From assembly GCA_027422505.1 (NCBI GenBank), contig JAPQWV010000419.1:248001-312000 (forward strand): 64,000 bases of DNA, in the 5' to 3' direction. Origin of the DNA: Craterostigma plantagineum (taxonomy: Eukaryota > Streptophyta > Magnoliopsida > Lamiales > Linderniaceae). The position numbers were made by a program, and so were the translations under genes. The notes under the pieces are model-generated. The model was not told where the DNA came from, did not search any database, and saw nothing but the letters and a program-made list of their open reading frames with translations. The stretch's first letter is position 1; each line of letters starts with the position of its first letter. Shown here piece after piece: positions 42,953 to 55,662 of the stretch.

Positions 42953-43231
42953 TTTTTTACGCGTGATAACATCCCTCGTGTATTAATTTTGCAATGAATT
43001 GACGGTTTACTTTCCACTCTCAACACCTATGGATTTGGCAAATCTAAATTTTGTAAAAAATCACATGAATAGTGCTCCATCCTATATATATTTCGTTGAA
43101 AATACGCAACATCTAGGACTACGACAGTTCACGAACTGGCGTGGTTCCCGAGCAACGCGCCGATCTTTGTTGCATACCTTCATTACATGTTCACCCGTAC
43201 AAGCAGAACAGCTACGCTCAATAAACTAAAC

Positions 43232-43349
43232 GGGTGCGATCATACCAGCACTAATGCACCGGATCCCATCAGAACTCCGAAGTTAAGCGTGCTTGGGCGA
43301 GAGTAGTACTAGGATGGGTGACCCCCGGGGAATTCCTCGTGTTGTCCAC
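43232..43349 (+). rRNA. 5S: 5S rRNA copy, class I
   Basis: GACCCCCGGGG. The B spacer ends A-like (CGCGCGGTC). Confidence 0.94.
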
Positions 43350-43625
43350 TTTTTACGCGTGATAACATCCCTCGTGTATTAATTTTGCAATGAATTGACG
43401 GTTTACTTTCCACTCTCAACACCTATGGATTTGGCAAATCTAATTTTGTAAAAAATCACATGAATAGTGCTCCACCCTATATATATTTCGTTGAAAATAC
43501 GCAACATCTAGGACTACGACAGTTCACGAACTGGCGTGGTTCCCGAGCAACGCGCGGTCTTTGTTGCATACCTTCATTACATTTTCACCCGTACAAGCAG
43601 AACAACTACGCTCAATTAACTAAAC

Positions 43626-43743
43626 GAGTGCGATCATACCAGCACTAATGCACCGGATCCCATCAGAACTCCGAAGTTAAGCGTGCTTGGGCGAGAGTAG
43701 CACTAGGATGGGTTAACCCCTGGGAAGTCCTCGTGTTGCCCCC
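43626..43743 (+). rRNA. 5S: 5S rRNA copy, class II
   Basis: GAG start; AGTAGCACTAGG. Spacer B2 follows. Confidence 0.93.
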
Positions 43744-44022
43744 TTTTTTACGCGTGATAACATCCCTCGAGTATTAATTGTGCAATGAAGTGACGGTGTT
43801 ACTTTCCACTCTCAACACCTATGGATTTTGCAAATCTAAATTTTGTAAAAAATCACATGAATAGTGCTCCATACTATATATATTTCGTTGAAAATACGCA
43901 ACATCTAGGACTCGACAGTTCACGAACTGGCGTGGTCCCCGAGCAACGCGCCGATCTTTGTTGCATACCTTCATTACATTTTCACCCGTACAAGCAGAAC
44001 AGCTACGCTCAATAAACTAAAC

Positions 44023-44140
44023 GGGTGCGATCATACCAGCACTAATGCACCGGATCCCATCAGAACTCCGAAGTTAAGCGTGCTTGGGCGAGAGTAGTAC
44101 TAGGATGGGTGACCCCCTGGGAATTCCTCGTGTTGTCCAC
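44023..44140 (+). rRNA. 5S: 5S rRNA copy, class I
   Basis: Array consensus. Confidence 0.94.
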
Positions 44141-44419
44141 TTTTTTACGCGTGATAACATCCCTCGTGTATTAATTTTGCAATGAATTGACGGTTTACTT
44201 TCCACTCTCAACACCTATGGATTTTGCAAATCTAAATTTTGTAAAAAATCACATGAATAGTGCTCCATCCTATATATATTTCGTTGAAAATACGCAACAT
44301 CTAGGACTACGACAGTTCACGAACTGGCGTGGTTCCCGAGCAACGCGCCGATCTTTGTTGCATACCTTCATTACATTTTCACCCGTACAAGCAGAACAGC
44401 TACGCTCAATAAACTAAAC

Positions 44420-44535
44420 GGGTGCGATCATACAGCACTAATGCACCGGATCCCATCAGAACTCCGAAGTTAAGCGTGCTTGGGCGAGAGTAGTACTAGG
44501 ATGGGTGACCCCGGGGAATTCCTCGTGTTGTCCAC
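44420..44535 (+). rRNA. 5S: 5S rRNA copy, class I
   Basis: One base lost in GATCATACAGCAC; GACCCCGGGG one C short. Spacer B' follows. Confidence 0.92.
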
Positions 44536-44812
44536 TTTTTACGCGTGATAACATCCCTCGTGTATTAATTTTGCAATGAATTGACGGTTTACTTTCCACT
44601 CTCAACACCTATGGATTTTGCAAATCTAAATTTTGTAAAAAATCACATGAATAGTGCTCCATCCTATATATATTTCGTTGAAAATACGCAACATCTAGGA
44701 CACGACAGTTCACGAACTGGCGTGGTTCCCGAGCAACGCGCCGATCTTTGTTGCATACCTTCATTACATTTTCACCCGTACAAGCAGAACAGCTACGCTC
44801 AATAAACTAAAC

Positions 44813-44931
44813 GGGTGCGATCATACCAGCACTAATGCACCGGATCCCATCAGAACTCCGAAGTTAAGCGTGCTTGGGCGAGAGTAGTACTAGGATGGGT
44901 GACCCCCTGGGAATTCCTCGTGTTGCCCCCC
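44813..44931 (+). rRNA. 5S: 5S rRNA copy, class I box C with class II tail
   Basis: GGGTGACCCCCTGGGAATTCC then GTTGCCCCCC. Spacer A follows. Confidence 0.93.
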
Positions 44932-45211
44932 TTTTTTACGCGTAATAACATCCATCGGTATTAATTTTGCATTGAAGTGACGGTGTTACTTTCACTCACT
45001 CTCAACACCTATGAATTACGCAAATCTCAATTTTGTAAAAAATCACATGAATAGTGCTCCGTACTATATATATTTCGTCGAAAATACGGGACATCTAGGA
45101 CAGCGACGTTCACGAACTGGCGTGGTTCCCGAGCAACGCGCCGGTCTTTGTTGCATACCTTCATTACATTTTCACCCGTACAAGCAGAACAACTACGCTC
45201 AATAACTAAAC

Positions 45212-45329
45212 GGGTGCGATCATACCAGCACTAATGCACCGGATCCCATCAGAACTCCGAAGTTAAGCGTGCTTGGGCGAGAGTAGTACTAGGATGGGTT
45301 AACCCCTGGGAAGTCCTCGTGTTGCCCCC
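45212..45329 (+). rRNA. 5S: 5S rRNA copy, class II with GGG start
   Basis: GGGTTAACCCCTGGGAAGTCC. Spacer B2 follows. Confidence 0.93.
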
Positions 45330-45608
45330 TTTTTTACGCGTGATAACATCCCTCGAGTATTAATTGTGCAATGAAGTGACGGTGTTACTTTCCACTCTCA
45401 ACACCTATGGATTTTGCAAATCTAAATTTTGTAAAAAATCACATGAATAGTGCTCCATACTATATATATTTCGTTGAAAATACGCAACATCTAGGACTCG
45501 ACAGTTCACGAACTGGCGTGGTCCCCGAGCAACGCGCCGATCTTTGTTGCATACCTTCATTACATTTTCACCCGTACAAGCAGAACAGCTACGCTCAATA
45601 AACTAAAC

Positions 45609-45726
45609 GGGTGCGATCATACCAGCACTAATGCACCGGATCCCATCAGAACTCCGAAGTTAAGCGTGCTTGGGCGAGAGTAGTACTAGGATGGGTGACC
45701 CCCTGGGAATTCCTCGTGTTGTCCAC
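45609..45726 (+). rRNA. 5S: 5S rRNA copy, class I
   Basis: Array consensus. Confidence 0.94.
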
Positions 45727-46005
45727 TTTTTTACGCGTGATAACATCCCTCGTGTATTAATTTTGCAATGAATTGACGGTTTACTTTCCACTCTCAACAC
45801 CTATGGATTTTGCAAATCTAAATTTTGTAAAAAATCACATGAATAGTGCTCCATCCTATATATATTTCGTTGAAAATACGCAACATCTAGGACTACGACA
45901 GTTCACGAACTGGCGTGGTTCCCGAGCAACGCGCCGATCTTTGTTGCATACCTTCATTACATTTTCACCCGTACAAGCAGAACAGCTACGCTCAATAAAC
46001 TAAAC

Positions 46006-46123
46006 GGGTGCGATCATACCAGCACTAATGCACCGGATCCCATCAGAACTCCGAAGTTAAGCGTGCTTGGGCGAGAGTAGTACTAGGATGGGTGACCCCC
46101 TGGGAATTCCTCGTGTTGTCCAC
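46006..46123 (+). rRNA. 5S: 5S rRNA copy, class I
   Basis: Array consensus. Confidence 0.94.
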
Positions 46124-46402
46124 TTTTTTACGCGTGATAACATCCCTCGTGTATTAATTTTGCAATGAATTGACGGTTTACTTTCCACTCTCAACACCTA
46201 TGGATTTTGCAAATCTAAATTTTGTAAAAAATCACATGAATAGTGCTCCATCCTATATATATTTCGTTGAAAATACGCAACATCTAGGACTACGACAGTT
46301 CACGAACTGGCGTGGTTCCCGAGCAACGCGCCGATCTTTGTTGCATACCTTCATTACATTTTCACCCGTACAAGCAGAACAGCTACGCTCAATAAACTAA
46401 AC

Positions 46403-46519
46403 GGGTGCGATCATACCAGCACTAATGCACCGGATCCCATCAGAACTCCGAAGTTAAGCGTGCTTGGGCGAGAGTAGTACTAGGATGGGTGACCCCGGGG
46501 AATTCCTCGTGTTGTCCAC
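46403..46519 (+). rRNA. 5S: 5S rRNA copy, class I, interrupted terminator
   Basis: GACCCCGGGG; T-run TTTTCTACG. Spacer B' follows. Confidence 0.92.
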
Positions 46520-46797
46520 TTTTCTACGCGTGATAACATCCCTCGTGTATTAATTTTGCAATGAATTGACGGTTTACTTTCCACTCTCAACACCTATGGA
46601 TTTTGCAAATCTAAATTTTGTAAAAAATCACATGAATAGTGCTACATCCTATATATATTTCGTTGAAAATACGCAACATCTAGGACACGACAGTTCACGA
46701 ACTGGCGTGGTTCCCGAGCAACGCGCCGGTCTTTGTTGTATACCTTCATTACATTTTCACCCGTACAAGCAGAACAGCTACGCTCAAGTAACTAAAC

Positions 46798-46915
46798 GGG
46801 TGCGATCATACCAGCACTAATGCACCGGATCCCATCAGAACTCCGAAGTTAAGCGTGCTTGGGCGAGAGTAGTACTAGGATGGGTGACCCCCTGGGAATT
46901 CCTCGTGTTGCCCCC
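46798..46915 (+). rRNA. 5S: 5S rRNA copy, class I box C with class II tail
   Basis: Tail GTTGCCCCC. Spacer A follows, with TTTGGTCGAAAATACGCG. Confidence 0.93.
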
Positions 46916-47198
46916 TTTTTTACGCGTAATAACATCCCTCTGGTATTAATTTTGCATTGAAGTGACGGTGTTACTTTCCACTCACTCTCAACACCTATGA
47001 ATTACACAATCTCAATTTTGTAAAAAAATCACATGAATAGTGCTCCGTACTATATATATTTGGTCGAAAATACGCGACATCTAGGACTGCAACGTTCACG
47101 GATTGGCGTGGTTCCCGAGCAACGCGCCGGTCTTTGTTGCATACCTTCATTACATTTTCACCCGTACAAGCAGAACAACTACGCTCAATTAACTAAAC

Positions 47199-47314
47199 GG
47201 TGCGATCATACCAGCACTAATGCACCGGATCCCATCAGAACTCCGAAGTTAAGCGTGCTTGGGCGAGAGTAGTACTAGGATGGTTAACCCCTGGGAATTC
47301 CTCGTGTTGTCCCC
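47199..47314 (+). rRNA. 5S: 5S rRNA copy, mixed class
   Basis: One G lost at the start (CGGTGCG); GGATGGTTAACCCC; GGGAATTCC; tail GTTGTCCCC. Confidence 0.91.
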
Positions 47315-47592
47315 TTTTTACGCGTGATAACATCCCTCGAGTATTAATTTTGCAATGAAGTGACGGTGTTACTTTCCACTCTCAACACCTATGGATTTTG
47401 CAAATCTAAATTTTGTAAAAAATCACATGAATAGTGCTCCATACTATATATATTTCGTTGAAAATACGCAACATCTAGGACTCGACAGTTCACGAACTGG
47501 CGTGGTTCCCGAGCAACGCGCCGATCTTTGTTGCATACCTTCATTACATTTTCACCCGTACAAGCAGAACAGCTACACTCAATTAACTAAAC

Positions 47593-47710
47593 GAGTGCGA
47601 TCATACCAGCACTAATGCACCGGATCCCATCAGAACTCCGAAGTTAAGCGTGCTTGGGCGAGAGTAGTACTAGGATGGGTGACCCCCTGGGAATTCCTCG
47701 TGTTGTCCAC
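47593..47710 (+). rRNA. 5S: 5S rRNA copy, recombinant (GAG start, class I end)
   Basis: One of few GAG copies with a class I 3' half. Spacer B follows. Confidence 0.93.
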
Positions 47711-47989
47711 TTTTTTACGCGTGATAACATCCCTCATGTATTAATTTTGCAATGAATTGACGGTTTACTTTCCACTCTCAACACCTATGGATTTGGCAAA
47801 TCTAAATTTTGTAAAAAATCACATGAATAGTGCTCCACCCTATATATATTTCGTTGAAAATACGCAACATCTAGGACTACGACAGTTCACGAACTGGCGT
47901 GGTTCCCGAGCAACGCGCCGATCTTTGTTGCATACCTTCATTACATTTTCACCCGTACAAGCAGAACAGCTACGCTCAATTAACTAAAC

Positions 47990-48108
47990 GGGTGCGATCA
48001 TACCAGCACTAATGCACCGGATCCCATCAGAACTCCGAAGTTAAGCGTGCTTGGGCGAGAGTAGTACTAGGATGGGTGAACCCCTGGGAATTCCTCGTGT
48101 TGCCCCCC
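47990..48108 (+). rRNA. 5S: 5S rRNA copy, mixed class
   Basis: GGG start; GGGTGAACCCCTGGGAATTCC; tail GTTGCCCCCC. Confidence 0.92.
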
Positions 48109-48386
48109 TTTTTACGCGTGATAACATCCCTCGAGTATTAATTGTGCAATGAAGTGACGGTGTTACTTTCCACTGTCAACACCTATGGATTTTGCAAATC
48201 TAAATTTTGTAAAAAATCACATGAATAGTGCTCCATACTATATATATTTCGTTGAAAATACGCAACATCTAGGACTCGACAGTTCACGAACTGGCGTGGT
48301 CCCCGAGCAACGCGCCGATCTTTGTTGCATACCTTCATTACATTTTCACCCGTACAAGCAGAACAGCTACGCTCAATAAGCTAAAC

Positions 48387-48504
48387 GGGTGCGATCATAC
48401 CAGCACTAATGCACCGGATCCCATCAGAACTCCGAAGTTAAGCGTGCTTGGGCGAGAGTAGTACTAGGATGGGTGACCCCCTGGGAATTCCTCGTGTTGT
48501 CCAC
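48387..48504 (+). rRNA. 5S: 5S rRNA copy, class I
   Basis: Array consensus; the flank has CAATAAGCTAAAC. Confidence 0.94.
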
Positions 48505-48783
48505 TTTTTTACGCGTGATAACATCCCTCGTGTATTAATTTTGCAATGAATTGACGGTTTACTTTCCACTCTCAACACCTATGGATTTTGCAAATCTAAA
48601 TTTTGTAAAAAATCACATGAATAGTGCTCCATCCTATATATATTTCGTTGAAAATACGCAACATCTAGGACTACGACAGTTCACGAACTGGCGTGGTTCC
48701 CGAGCAACGCGCCGATCTTTGTTGCATACCTTCATTACATTTTCACCCGTACAAGCAGAACAGCTACGCTCAATAAACTAAAC

Positions 48784-48900
48784 GGGTGCGATCATACAAG
48801 CACTTATGCACCGGATCCCATCAGAACTCCGAAGTTAAGCGTGCTTGGGCGAGAGTAGTACTAGGATGGGTGACCCCCGGGAATTCCTCGTGTTGTCCAC
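48784..48900 (+). rRNA. 5S: 5S rRNA copy, class I
   Basis: ATACAAGCACTTATGC; GACCCCCGGGAATTCC. Spacer B' follows. Confidence 0.92.
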
Positions 48901-49177
48901 TTTTTACGCGTGATAACATCCCTCGTGTATTAATTTTGCAATGAATTGACGGTTTACTTTCCACTCTCAACACCTATGGATTTTGCAAATCTAAATTTTG
49001 TAAAAAATCACATGAATAGTGCTACATCCTATATATATTTCGTTGAAAATACGCAACATCTAGGACACGACAGCTCACGAACTGGCGTGGTTCCCGAGCA
49101 ACGCGCCGATCTTTGTTGTATACCTTCATTACATTTTCACCCGTACAAGCAGAACAGCTACGCTCAATTAACTAAAC

Positions 49178-49296
49178 GGGTGCGATCATACCAGCACTAA
49201 TGCACCGGATCCCATCAGAACTCCGAAGTTAAGCGTGCTTGGGCGAGAGTAGTACTAGGATGGGTGACCCCCTGGGAATTCCTCGTGTTGCCCCCC
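49178..49296 (+). rRNA. 5S: 5S rRNA copy, class I box C with class II tail
   Basis: Tail GTTGCCCCCC. Spacer A follows. Confidence 0.93.
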
Positions 49297-49578
49297 TTTT
49301 TACGCGTAATAACATCCATCGGGTATTAATTTTGAATTGAAGTGACGGTGTTACTTTTCACTCACTCTCAACACCTATGAATTACGCAAATCTCAATTTT
49401 GTAAAAAATCACATGAATAGTGCTCCGTACTATATATATTTCGTCGAAAATACGGGACATCTAGGACAGCGACGTTCACGAACTGGCGTGGTTCCCGAGC
49501 AACGCGCCGGTCTTTGTTGCATACCTTCATTACATTTTCACCCGTACAAGCAGAACAGCTACGCTCAATTAACTAAAC

Positions 49579-49695
49579 GGTGCGATCATACCAGCACTAA
49601 TGCACCGGATCCCATCAGAACTCCGAAGTTAAGCGTGCTTGGGCGAGAGTAGTACTAGGATGGGTGAACCCCTGGGAATTCCTCGTGTTGCCCCC
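49579..49695 (+). rRNA. 5S: 5S rRNA copy, mixed class
   Basis: One G lost at the start; GGGTGAACCCC; tail GTTGCCCCC. Confidence 0.91.
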
Positions 49696-49974
49696 TTTTT
49701 TACGCGTGATAACATCCCTCGAGTATTAATTTTGCAATGAAGTGACGGTGTTACTTTCCACTCTCAACACCTATGGATTTTGCAAATCTAAATTTTGTAA
49801 AAAATCACATGAATAGTGCTCCATACTATATATATTTCGTTGAAAATACGCAACATCTAGGACTACGACAGTTCACGAACTGGCGTGGTTCCCGAGCAAC
49901 GCGCCGATCTTTGTTGCATACCTTCATTACATTTCACCCGTACAAGCAGAACAGCTACGCTCAATAAACTAAAC

Positions 49975-50092
49975 GGGTGCGATCATACAAGCACTTATGC
50001 ACCGGATCCCATCAGAACTCCGAAGTTAAGCGTGCTTGGGCGAGAGTAGTACTAGGATGGGTGACCCCCGGGGAATTCCTCGTGTTGTCCAC
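49975..50092 (+). rRNA. 5S: 5S rRNA copy, class I
   Basis: ATACAAGCACTTATGC; GACCCCCGGGG. Spacer B' follows. Confidence 0.93.
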
Positions 50093-50369
50093 TTTTTACG
50101 CGTGATAACATCCCTCGTGTATTAATTTTGCAATGAATTGACGGTTTACTTTCCACTCTCAACACCTATGGATTTTGCAAATCTAAATTTTGTAAAAAAT
50201 CACATGAATAGTGCTCCATCCTATATATATTTCGTTGAAAATACGCAACATCTAGGACACGACAGTTCACGAACTGGCGTGGTTCCCGAGCAACGCGCCG
50301 ATCTTTGTTGTATACCTTCATTACATTTTCACCCGTACAAGCAGAACAGCTACGCTCAATTAACTAAAC

Positions 50370-50487
50370 GGGTGCGATCATACCAGCACTAATGCACCGG
50401 ATCCCATCAGAACTCCGAAGTTAAGCGTGCTTGGGCGAGAGTAGTACTACGATGGGTGACCCCCTGGGAATTCCTCGTGTTGCCCAC
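50370..50487 (+). rRNA. 5S: 5S rRNA copy, class I with altered tail
   Basis: ACTACGATGGG; tail GTTGCCCAC. Spacer A (GTCGAAAATACGCG) follows. Confidence 0.92.
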
Positions 50488-50771
50488 TTTTTTACGCGTA
50501 ATAACATCCATCGGGTATTAATTTTGCATTGAAGTGACGGTGTTACTTTCCACTCACTCTCAACACCTATGAATTACACAAATCTCAATTTTGTAAAAAA
50601 ATCACATGAGTAGTGCTCCGTACTATATGTATTTCGTCGAAAATACGCGACATCTAGGACTGCGACGTTCACAAACTGGCGTGGTTCCCGAGCAACGCGC
50701 CGGTCTTTGCTGCATACCTTCATTACATTTTCATCCGTACAAGCAGAACAACTACGCTCAATTAACTAAAC

Positions 50772-50889
50772 GAGTGCGATCATACCAGCACTAATGCACC
50801 GGATCCCATCAGAACTCCGAAGTTAAGCGTGCTTGGGCGAGAGTAGTACTAGGATGGGTTAACCCCTGGGAAGTCCTCGTGTTGCCCCC
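50772..50889 (+). rRNA. 5S: 5S rRNA copy, class II
   Basis: GAG start, standard class II. Spacer A-like (GATTTACGC, GACGGTTACTTTTC) follows. Confidence 0.93.
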
Positions 50890-51168
50890 TTTTTTACGCG
50901 TGATAACATCCATCGGGTATTAATTTTGCATTGAAGTGACGGTTACTTTTCACTCACTCTCAACACCTATGATTTACGCAAATCTCAATTTTGTAAAAAA
51001 TCACATGAAAGTGCTCCGTACTATATATATTTCGTCGAAAATACGCAACATCTAGGACAGCGACTTCACGAAATGGCGTGGTTCCCGAGCAACGCGCCGG
51101 TCTTTGTTGCATACCTTCATTACATTTTCACCCGTACAAGCAGAACAGCTACGCTCAATAAACTAAAC

Positions 51169-51285
51169 GGGTGCGATCATACCAGCACTAATGCACCGGA
51201 TCCATCAGAACTCCGAAGTTAAGCGTGCTTGGGCGAGAGTAGTACTAGGATGGGTGACCCCCTGGGAATTCCTCGTGTTGTCCAC
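51169..51285 (+). rRNA. 5S: 5S rRNA copy, class I
   Basis: One base short at GGATCCATC. Spacer B follows. Confidence 0.93.
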
Positions 51286-51564
51286 TTTTTTACGCGTGAT
51301 AACATCCCTCATGTATTAATTTTGCAATGAATTGACGGTTTACTTTCCACTCTCAACACCTATGGATTTGGCAAATCTAAATTTTGTAAAAAATCACATG
51401 AATAGTGCTCCACCCTATATATATTTCGTTGAAAATACGCAACATCTAGGACTACGACAGTTCACGAACTGGCGTGGTTCCCGAGCAACGCGGCGGTCTT
51501 TGCTGCATACCTTCATTACATTTTCACCCGTACAAGCAGAACAACTACGATCAATTAACTAAAC

Positions 51565-51682
51565 GAGTGCGATCATACCAGCACTAATGCACCGGATCCC
51601 ATCAGAACTCCGAAGTTAAGCGTGCTTGGGCGAGAGTAGTACTAGGATGGGTTAACCCCTGGGAAGTCCTCGTGTTGCCCCC
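51565..51682 (+). rRNA. 5S: 5S rRNA copy, class II
   Basis: GAG start; the flank has CTACGATCAATTAAC. Spacer B2 follows. Confidence 0.93.
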
Positions 51683-51961
51683 TTTTTTACGCGTGATAAC
51701 ATCCCTCGAGTATTAATTGTGCAATGAAGTGATGGTGTTACTTTCCACTGTCAACACCTATGGATTTTGCAAATCTAAATTTTGTAAAAAATCACATGAA
51801 TAGTGCTCCATACTATATATATTTCGTTGAAAATACGCAACATCTAGGATTCGACAGTTCACGAACTGGCGTGGTCCCCGAGCAACGCGCCGATCTTTGT
51901 TGCATACCTTCATTACATTTTCACCCGTACAAGCAGAACAGCTACGCTCAATAAGCTAAAC

Positions 51962-52079
51962 GGGTGCGATCATACCAGCACTAATGCACCGAATCCCATC
52001 AGAACTCCGAAGTTAAGCGTGCTTGGGCGAGAGTAGTACTAGGATGGGTGACCCCCGGGGAATTCCTCGTGTTGTCCAC
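51962..52079 (+). rRNA. 5S: 5S rRNA copy, class I
   Basis: ACCGAATCCC; GACCCCCGGGG. Spacer A (GACGATGTTAC) follows. Confidence 0.94.
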
Positions 52080-52363
52080 TTTTTTACGCGTAATAACATC
52101 CATCGGGTATTAATTTTGCATTGAAGTGACGATGTTACTTTTCACTCACTCTCAACACCTATGAATTACGCAAATCTCAATTTTGTAAAAAAATCACATG
52201 AATAGTGCTCCGTACTATATATATTTCGTCGAAAATACGGGACATCTAGGATAGCGACGTTCACGAAATGGCGTGGTTCCCGAGCAACGCGCCGGTATTT
52301 GTTGCATACCTTCATTACATTTTCACCCGTACAAGCAGAACAGCTACGCTCAATAAACTAAAC

Positions 52364-52481
52364 GGGTGCGATCATACCAGCACTAATGCACCGGATCCAA
52401 TCAGAACTCCGAAGTTAAGCGTGCTTGGGCGAGAGTAGTACTAGGATGGGTGACCCCCTGGGAATTCCTCGTGTTGTCCAC
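52364..52481 (+). rRNA. 5S: 5S rRNA copy, class I
   Basis: GGATCCAATCAG. This change recurs at 56738, 58331, 59932, 61527 and 62720. Confidence 0.94.
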
Positions 52482-52759
52482 TTTTTTACGCGTGATAACA
52501 TCCCTCATGTATTAATTTTGCAATGAATTGACGGTTTACTTTCCACTCTCAACACCTATGGATTTGGCAAATCTAAATTTTGTAAAAAATCACATGAATA
52601 GTGCTCCACCCTATATATATTTCGTTGAAAATACGCAACATCTAGGACTACGACAGTTCACGAACTGGCGTGGTTCCCGAGCAACGCGGCGGTCTTTGTT
52701 GCATACCTTCATTACATTTTCACCCGTACAAGCAGAACAACTACGCTCAATAACTAAAC

Positions 52760-52878
52760 GGGTGCGATCATACCAGCACTAATGCACCGGATCCCATCAG
52801 AACTCCGAAGTTAAGCGTGCTTGGGCGAGAGTAGTACTAGGATGGGTGAACCCCTGGGAAGTCCTCGTGTTGCCCCCA
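52760..52878 (+). rRNA. 5S: 5S rRNA copy, mixed class
   Basis: GGG start; GGGTGAACCCCTGGGAAGTCC; tail GTTGCCCCCA. Spacer B' follows. Confidence 0.92.
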
Positions 52879-53157
52879 TTTTTTACGCGTGATAACATCC
52901 CTCGAGTATTAATTGTGCAATGAAGTGACGGTGTTACTTTCCACTGTCAACACCTATGGATTTTGCAAATCTAAATTTTGTAAAAAATCACATGAATAGT
53001 GCTCCATCCTATATATATTTCGTTGAAAATACGCAACATCTAGGACACGACAGTTCACGAACTGGCGTGGTTCCCGAGCAACGCGCCGATCTTTGTTGCA
53101 TACCTTCATTACATTTTCACCCGTACAAGCAGAACAGCTACGCTCAATTAACTAAAC

Positions 53158-53276
53158 GGGTGCGATCATACCAGCACTAATGCACCGGATCCCATCAGAA
53201 CTCCGAAGTTAAGCGTGCTTGGGCGAGAGTAGTACTAGGATGGGTGCCCCCTGGGAATTCCTCATGTTTTGCCCAC
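53158..53276 (+). rRNA. 5S: 5S rRNA copy, damaged box C
   Basis: GGATGGGTGCCCCCTGGG loses the A of TGACC; CCTCATGTTTTGCCCAC. First member of the four-unit pattern. Confidence 0.91.
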
Positions 53277-53557
53277 TTTTTTACGCGTAATAACATCCAT
53301 CGGGTATTAATTTTGCATTGAAGTGACGGTGTTACTTTCCACTCTCTCAACACCTATGAATTACACAAATCTCAATTTTGTAAAAAATCACATGAATAGT
53401 GCTCCGTACTATATATATTTCGTTGAAAATACGGGACATCTAGGACAGCGACGTTCACGAACTGGCGTGGTTCCCGAGCAACGCGCCGGTCTTTGTTGCA
53501 TACCTTCATTACATTTTCACCCGTACAAGCAGAACAACTACGCTCAATAAACTAAAC

Positions 53558-53675
53558 GGGTGCGATCATACCAGCACTAATGCACCGGATCCCATCAGAA
53601 CTCCGAAGTTAAGCGTGCTTGGGCGAGAGTAGTACTAGGATGGGTTAACCCCTGGGAATTCCTCGTGTTGCCCCC
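53558..53675 (+). rRNA. 5S: 5S rRNA copy, mixed class
   Basis: GGG start; GGGTTAACCCCTGGGAATTCC; tail GTTGCCCCC. Confidence 0.92.
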
Positions 53676-53959
53676 TTTTTTACGCGTGATAACATCCATC
53701 GGGTATTAATTTTGCATTGAAGTGACGATGTTACTTTTCACTCACTCTCAACACCTATGAGTTACGCAAATCTCAATTTTGTAAAAAAATCACATGAATA
53801 GTGCTCCGTACTATATATATTTCGTCGAAAATACGGGGCATCTAGGACAGCGACGTTCACGAAATGGCGTGGTTCCCGAGCAACGCGCCGGTATTTGTTG
53901 CATACCTTCATTACATTTTCACCCGTACAAGCAGAACAGCTACGCTCAATAAACTAAAC

Positions 53960-54076
53960 GGGTGCGATCATACCAGCACTAATGCACCGGATCCATCAGA
54001 ACTCCGAAGTTAAGCGTGCTTGGGCGAGAGTAGTACTAGGATGGGTGACCCCCTGGGAATTCCTCGTGTTGTCCAC
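53960..54076 (+). rRNA. 5S: 5S rRNA copy, class I
   Basis: One base short at GGATCCATC. Spacer B follows. Confidence 0.93.
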
Positions 54077-54351
54077 TTTTTTACGCGTGATAACATCCCT
54101 CATGTATTAATTTTGCAATGAATTGACGGTTTACTTTCCACTCTCAACACCTATGGATTTGGCAAATCTAAATTTTGTAAAAAATCACATGAATAGTGCT
54201 CCACCCTATATATATTTCGTTGAAAATACGCAACATCTAGGACTACGACAGTTCACGAACTGGCGTGGTTCCCGAGCAACGCGGCGGTCTTTGCTGCATA
54301 CCTTCATTTTCACACCGTACAAGCAGAACAACTACGGTCAATTAACTAAAC

Positions 54352-54470
54352 GAGTGCGATCATACCAGCACTAATGCACCGGATCCCATCAGAACTCCGA
54401 AGTTAAGCGTGCTTGGGCGAGAGTAGTACTAGGATGGGTTAACCCCTGGGAAGTCCTCGTGTTGCCCCCC
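54352..54470 (+). rRNA. 5S: 5S rRNA copy, class II
   Basis: GAG start. The preceding spacer lost four bases (CTTCATTTTCACACCG). Spacer B2 follows. Confidence 0.93.
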
Positions 54471-54747
54471 TTTTTACGCGTGATAACATCCCTCGAGTAT
54501 TAATTGTGCAATGAAGTGATGGTGTTACTTTCCACTGTCAACACCTATGGATTTTGCAAATCTAAATTTTGTAAAAATCACATGAATAGTGCTCCATACT
54601 ATATATATTTCGTTGAAAATACGCAACATCTAGGACTCGACAGTTCACGAACTGGCGTGGTCCCCGAGCAACGCGCCGATCTTTGTTGCATACCTTCATT
54701 ACATTTTCACCCGTACAAGCAGAACAGCTACGCTCAATAAGCTAAAC

Positions 54748-54864
54748 GGGTGCGATCATACCAGCACTAATGCACCGAATCCCATCAGAACTCCGAAGTT
54801 AAGCGTGCTTGGGCGAGGGTAGTACTAGGATGGGTGACCCCCGGGAATTCCTCGTGTTGTCCAC
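54748..54864 (+). rRNA. 5S: 5S rRNA copy, class I
   Basis: ACCGAATCCC; GGCGAGGGTAGTA; GACCCCCGGGAATTCC. Confidence 0.92.
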
Positions 54865-55147
54865 TTTTTTACGCGTAATAACATCCATCGGGTATTAATT
54901 TTGCATTGAAGTGACGATGTTACTTTCACTCACTCTCAACACCTATGAATTACGCAAATCTCAATTTTGTAAAAAAAATCACATGAATAGTGCTCCGTAC
55001 TATATATATTTCGTCGAAAATACGGGCATCTAGGACAGCGACGTTCACGAAATGGCGTGGTTCCCGAGCAACGCGCCGGTATTTGTTGCATACCTTCATT
55101 ACATTTTCACCCGTACAAGCAGAACAGCTACGCTCAATAAACTAAAC

Positions 55148-55265
55148 GGGTGCGATCATACCAGCACTAATGCACCGGATCCCATCAGAACTCCGAAGTT
55201 AAGCGTGCTTGGGCGAGAGTAGTACTAGGATGGGTGACCCCCTGGGAATTCCTCGTGTTGTCCAC
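55148..55265 (+). rRNA. 5S: 5S rRNA copy, class I
   Basis: Array consensus. Spacer B follows. Confidence 0.94.
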
Positions 55266-55544
55266 TTTTTTACGCGTGATAACATCCCTCATGTATTAAT
55301 TTTGCAATGAATTGACGGTTTACTTTCCACTCTCAACACCTATGGATTTGGCAAATCTAAATTTTGTAAAAAATCACATGAATAGTGCTCCACCCTATAT
55401 ATATTTCGTTGAAAATACGCAACATCTAGGACTACGACAGTTCACGAACTGGCGTGGTTCCCGAGCAACGCGCCGGTCTTTGTTGCATACCTTCATTACA
55501 TTTTCACCCGTACAAGCAGAACAACTACGCTCAATTAACTAAAC

Positions 55545-55662
55545 GAGTGCGATCATACCAGCACTAATGCACCGGATCCCATCAGAACTCCGAAGTTAAG
55601 CGTGCTTGGGCGAGAGTAGTACTAGGATGGGTTAACCCCTGGGAAGTCCTCGTGTTGCCCCA
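55545..55662 (+). rRNA. 5S: 5S rRNA copy, class II
   Basis: GAG start; tail GTTGCCCCA. Spacer B' (TTTTGAAAAAAATC) follows. Confidence 0.93.
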